A stretch of DNA of 6,728 nucleotides from Mesotoga sp. (GTDB taxonomy: Bacteria > Thermotogota > Thermotogae > Petrotogales > Kosmotogaceae), in contig WOZY01000299.1 in the NCBI GenBank assembly GCA_011620045.1, positions 1 through 6,728 on the forward strand, given 5' to 3'. The number at the start of each line of letters is the position of its first letter. Within the stretch, counting starts at the first letter, position 1. A program made the translations under genes and the position numbers. This document shows, piece after piece, positions 6,580 through 6,728 of the stretch. Under the pieces are notes generated by a model. The model made no database searches, was not told the DNA's origin, and saw only the letters and a program-made list of their open reading frames with translations.

Positions 6580-6728
6580 CGCAATGCTGCCTTCGGCAGC
6601 AGGAGATGCTGGAATAAAACATTAGACGCAATGCGCCGAAGAACATCGGCGGTCGCAATGCCGGCGAAAAACATGCCGGGACGCAAGGCTGGCGATGAAC
6701 CTTTGAAGAAGTGATGCTGGGAAGAACA
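6580..6728. repeat. Cluster of degenerate palindromic repeat units, running off the window
   Basis: Four units start with CGCAATGC or a close variant: 6580, 6627, 6654 and 6682 (CGCAAGGC), spaced 47, 27 and 28 bp apart. The first three hold perfect short inverted repeats: GCTGCC-TTC-GGCAGC (6586-6600), CGCCGA-agaaca-TCGGCG (6634-6651) and CCGGC-gaaaaacat-GCCGG (6661-6679). Different palindromes in the same frame of flanking bases (CGCAATGC ... AACAT) suggest compensatory change in a structured element. GATGCTGG occurs at 6605-6612 and again at 6713-6720. No convincing gene is seen from 6499 to the window end. The identity of the family is not known to me. Confidence 0.7.

Noticed and set aside
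6408..6686. Minus-strand open frame of 92 codons covering the repeat cluster and the pseudogene start
   Set aside because: Its upstream half is translated palindromic repeat and its downstream half is the 5' end and leader of the broken hydrolase. No protein family resemblance as a whole; only the segment after the TTG at 6470 is kept, as part of the pseudogene.
6580..6728. CRISPR array
   Set aside because: Units are degenerate and unevenly spaced (47, 27, 28 bp), with no constant-length unique spacers and no cas genes in the window.

Overview
The window is a compact bacterial chromosome segment. About 80% of it is one plus-strand run of housekeeping genes, followed by a decayed minus-strand hydrolase gene and a cluster of short palindromic repeats at the right edge. 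The order phoH - membrane HD phosphohydrolase - ybeY is a widespread bacterial arrangement. Moderate GC, AGA/AGG-rich arginine codons, frequent TTG/GTG starts behind strong Shine-Dalgarno (SD) sequences and tightly overlapping genes would fit a Thermotogota member of the Kosmotoga/Mesotoga type. That assignment is inference from general resemblance, not from a marker gene.

Left edge (1-474): the C-terminal part of a sigma-54-type AAA+ transcriptional activator, ending in a helix-turn-helix. A 70-bp gap follows, carrying a TATAAT box and a strong SD.

Operon (545-5297): phoH (RNA-associated P-loop ATPase), a PgpH-like multi-spanning membrane HD phosphohydrolase probably acting on a cyclic dinucleotide, ybeY (rRNA maturation endoribonuclease), a full-length DUF1015 protein of unknown function, and ispD (third step of the MEP isoprenoid pathway). 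Junctions are a 35-nt overlap, a 59-nt overlap, a 3-nt gap and a 4-nt ATGA overlap, so the five genes are almost certainly co-transcribed and partly translationally coupled. The run joins RNA quality control, second-messenger turnover and isoprenoid precursor synthesis. The DUF1015 gene is the one member whose role cannot be read from the sequence.

Right part (5294-6470, minus strand): a convergent gene whose stop overlaps the ispD stop. It is a membrane-anchored alpha/beta hydrolase related to PAF-acetylhydrolase/dienelactone-hydrolase proteins. Joining the frames by hand shows one gene of about 392 residues, broken by two single-base frameshifts and three in-frame stops. Its promoter, SD and catalytic triad are still recognisable, which suggests recent decay.

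Right edge (6580-6728): degenerate CGCAATGC-headed units, three of them built around a perfect small inverted repeat, just upstream of the hydrolase promoter and running off the window. I see no defence, secretion or CRISPR-type system. The points most worth following are the DUF1015 gene in this operon, the PgpH-like protein lacking the usual extracellular domain, the reconstructable pseudogene and the repeat family.
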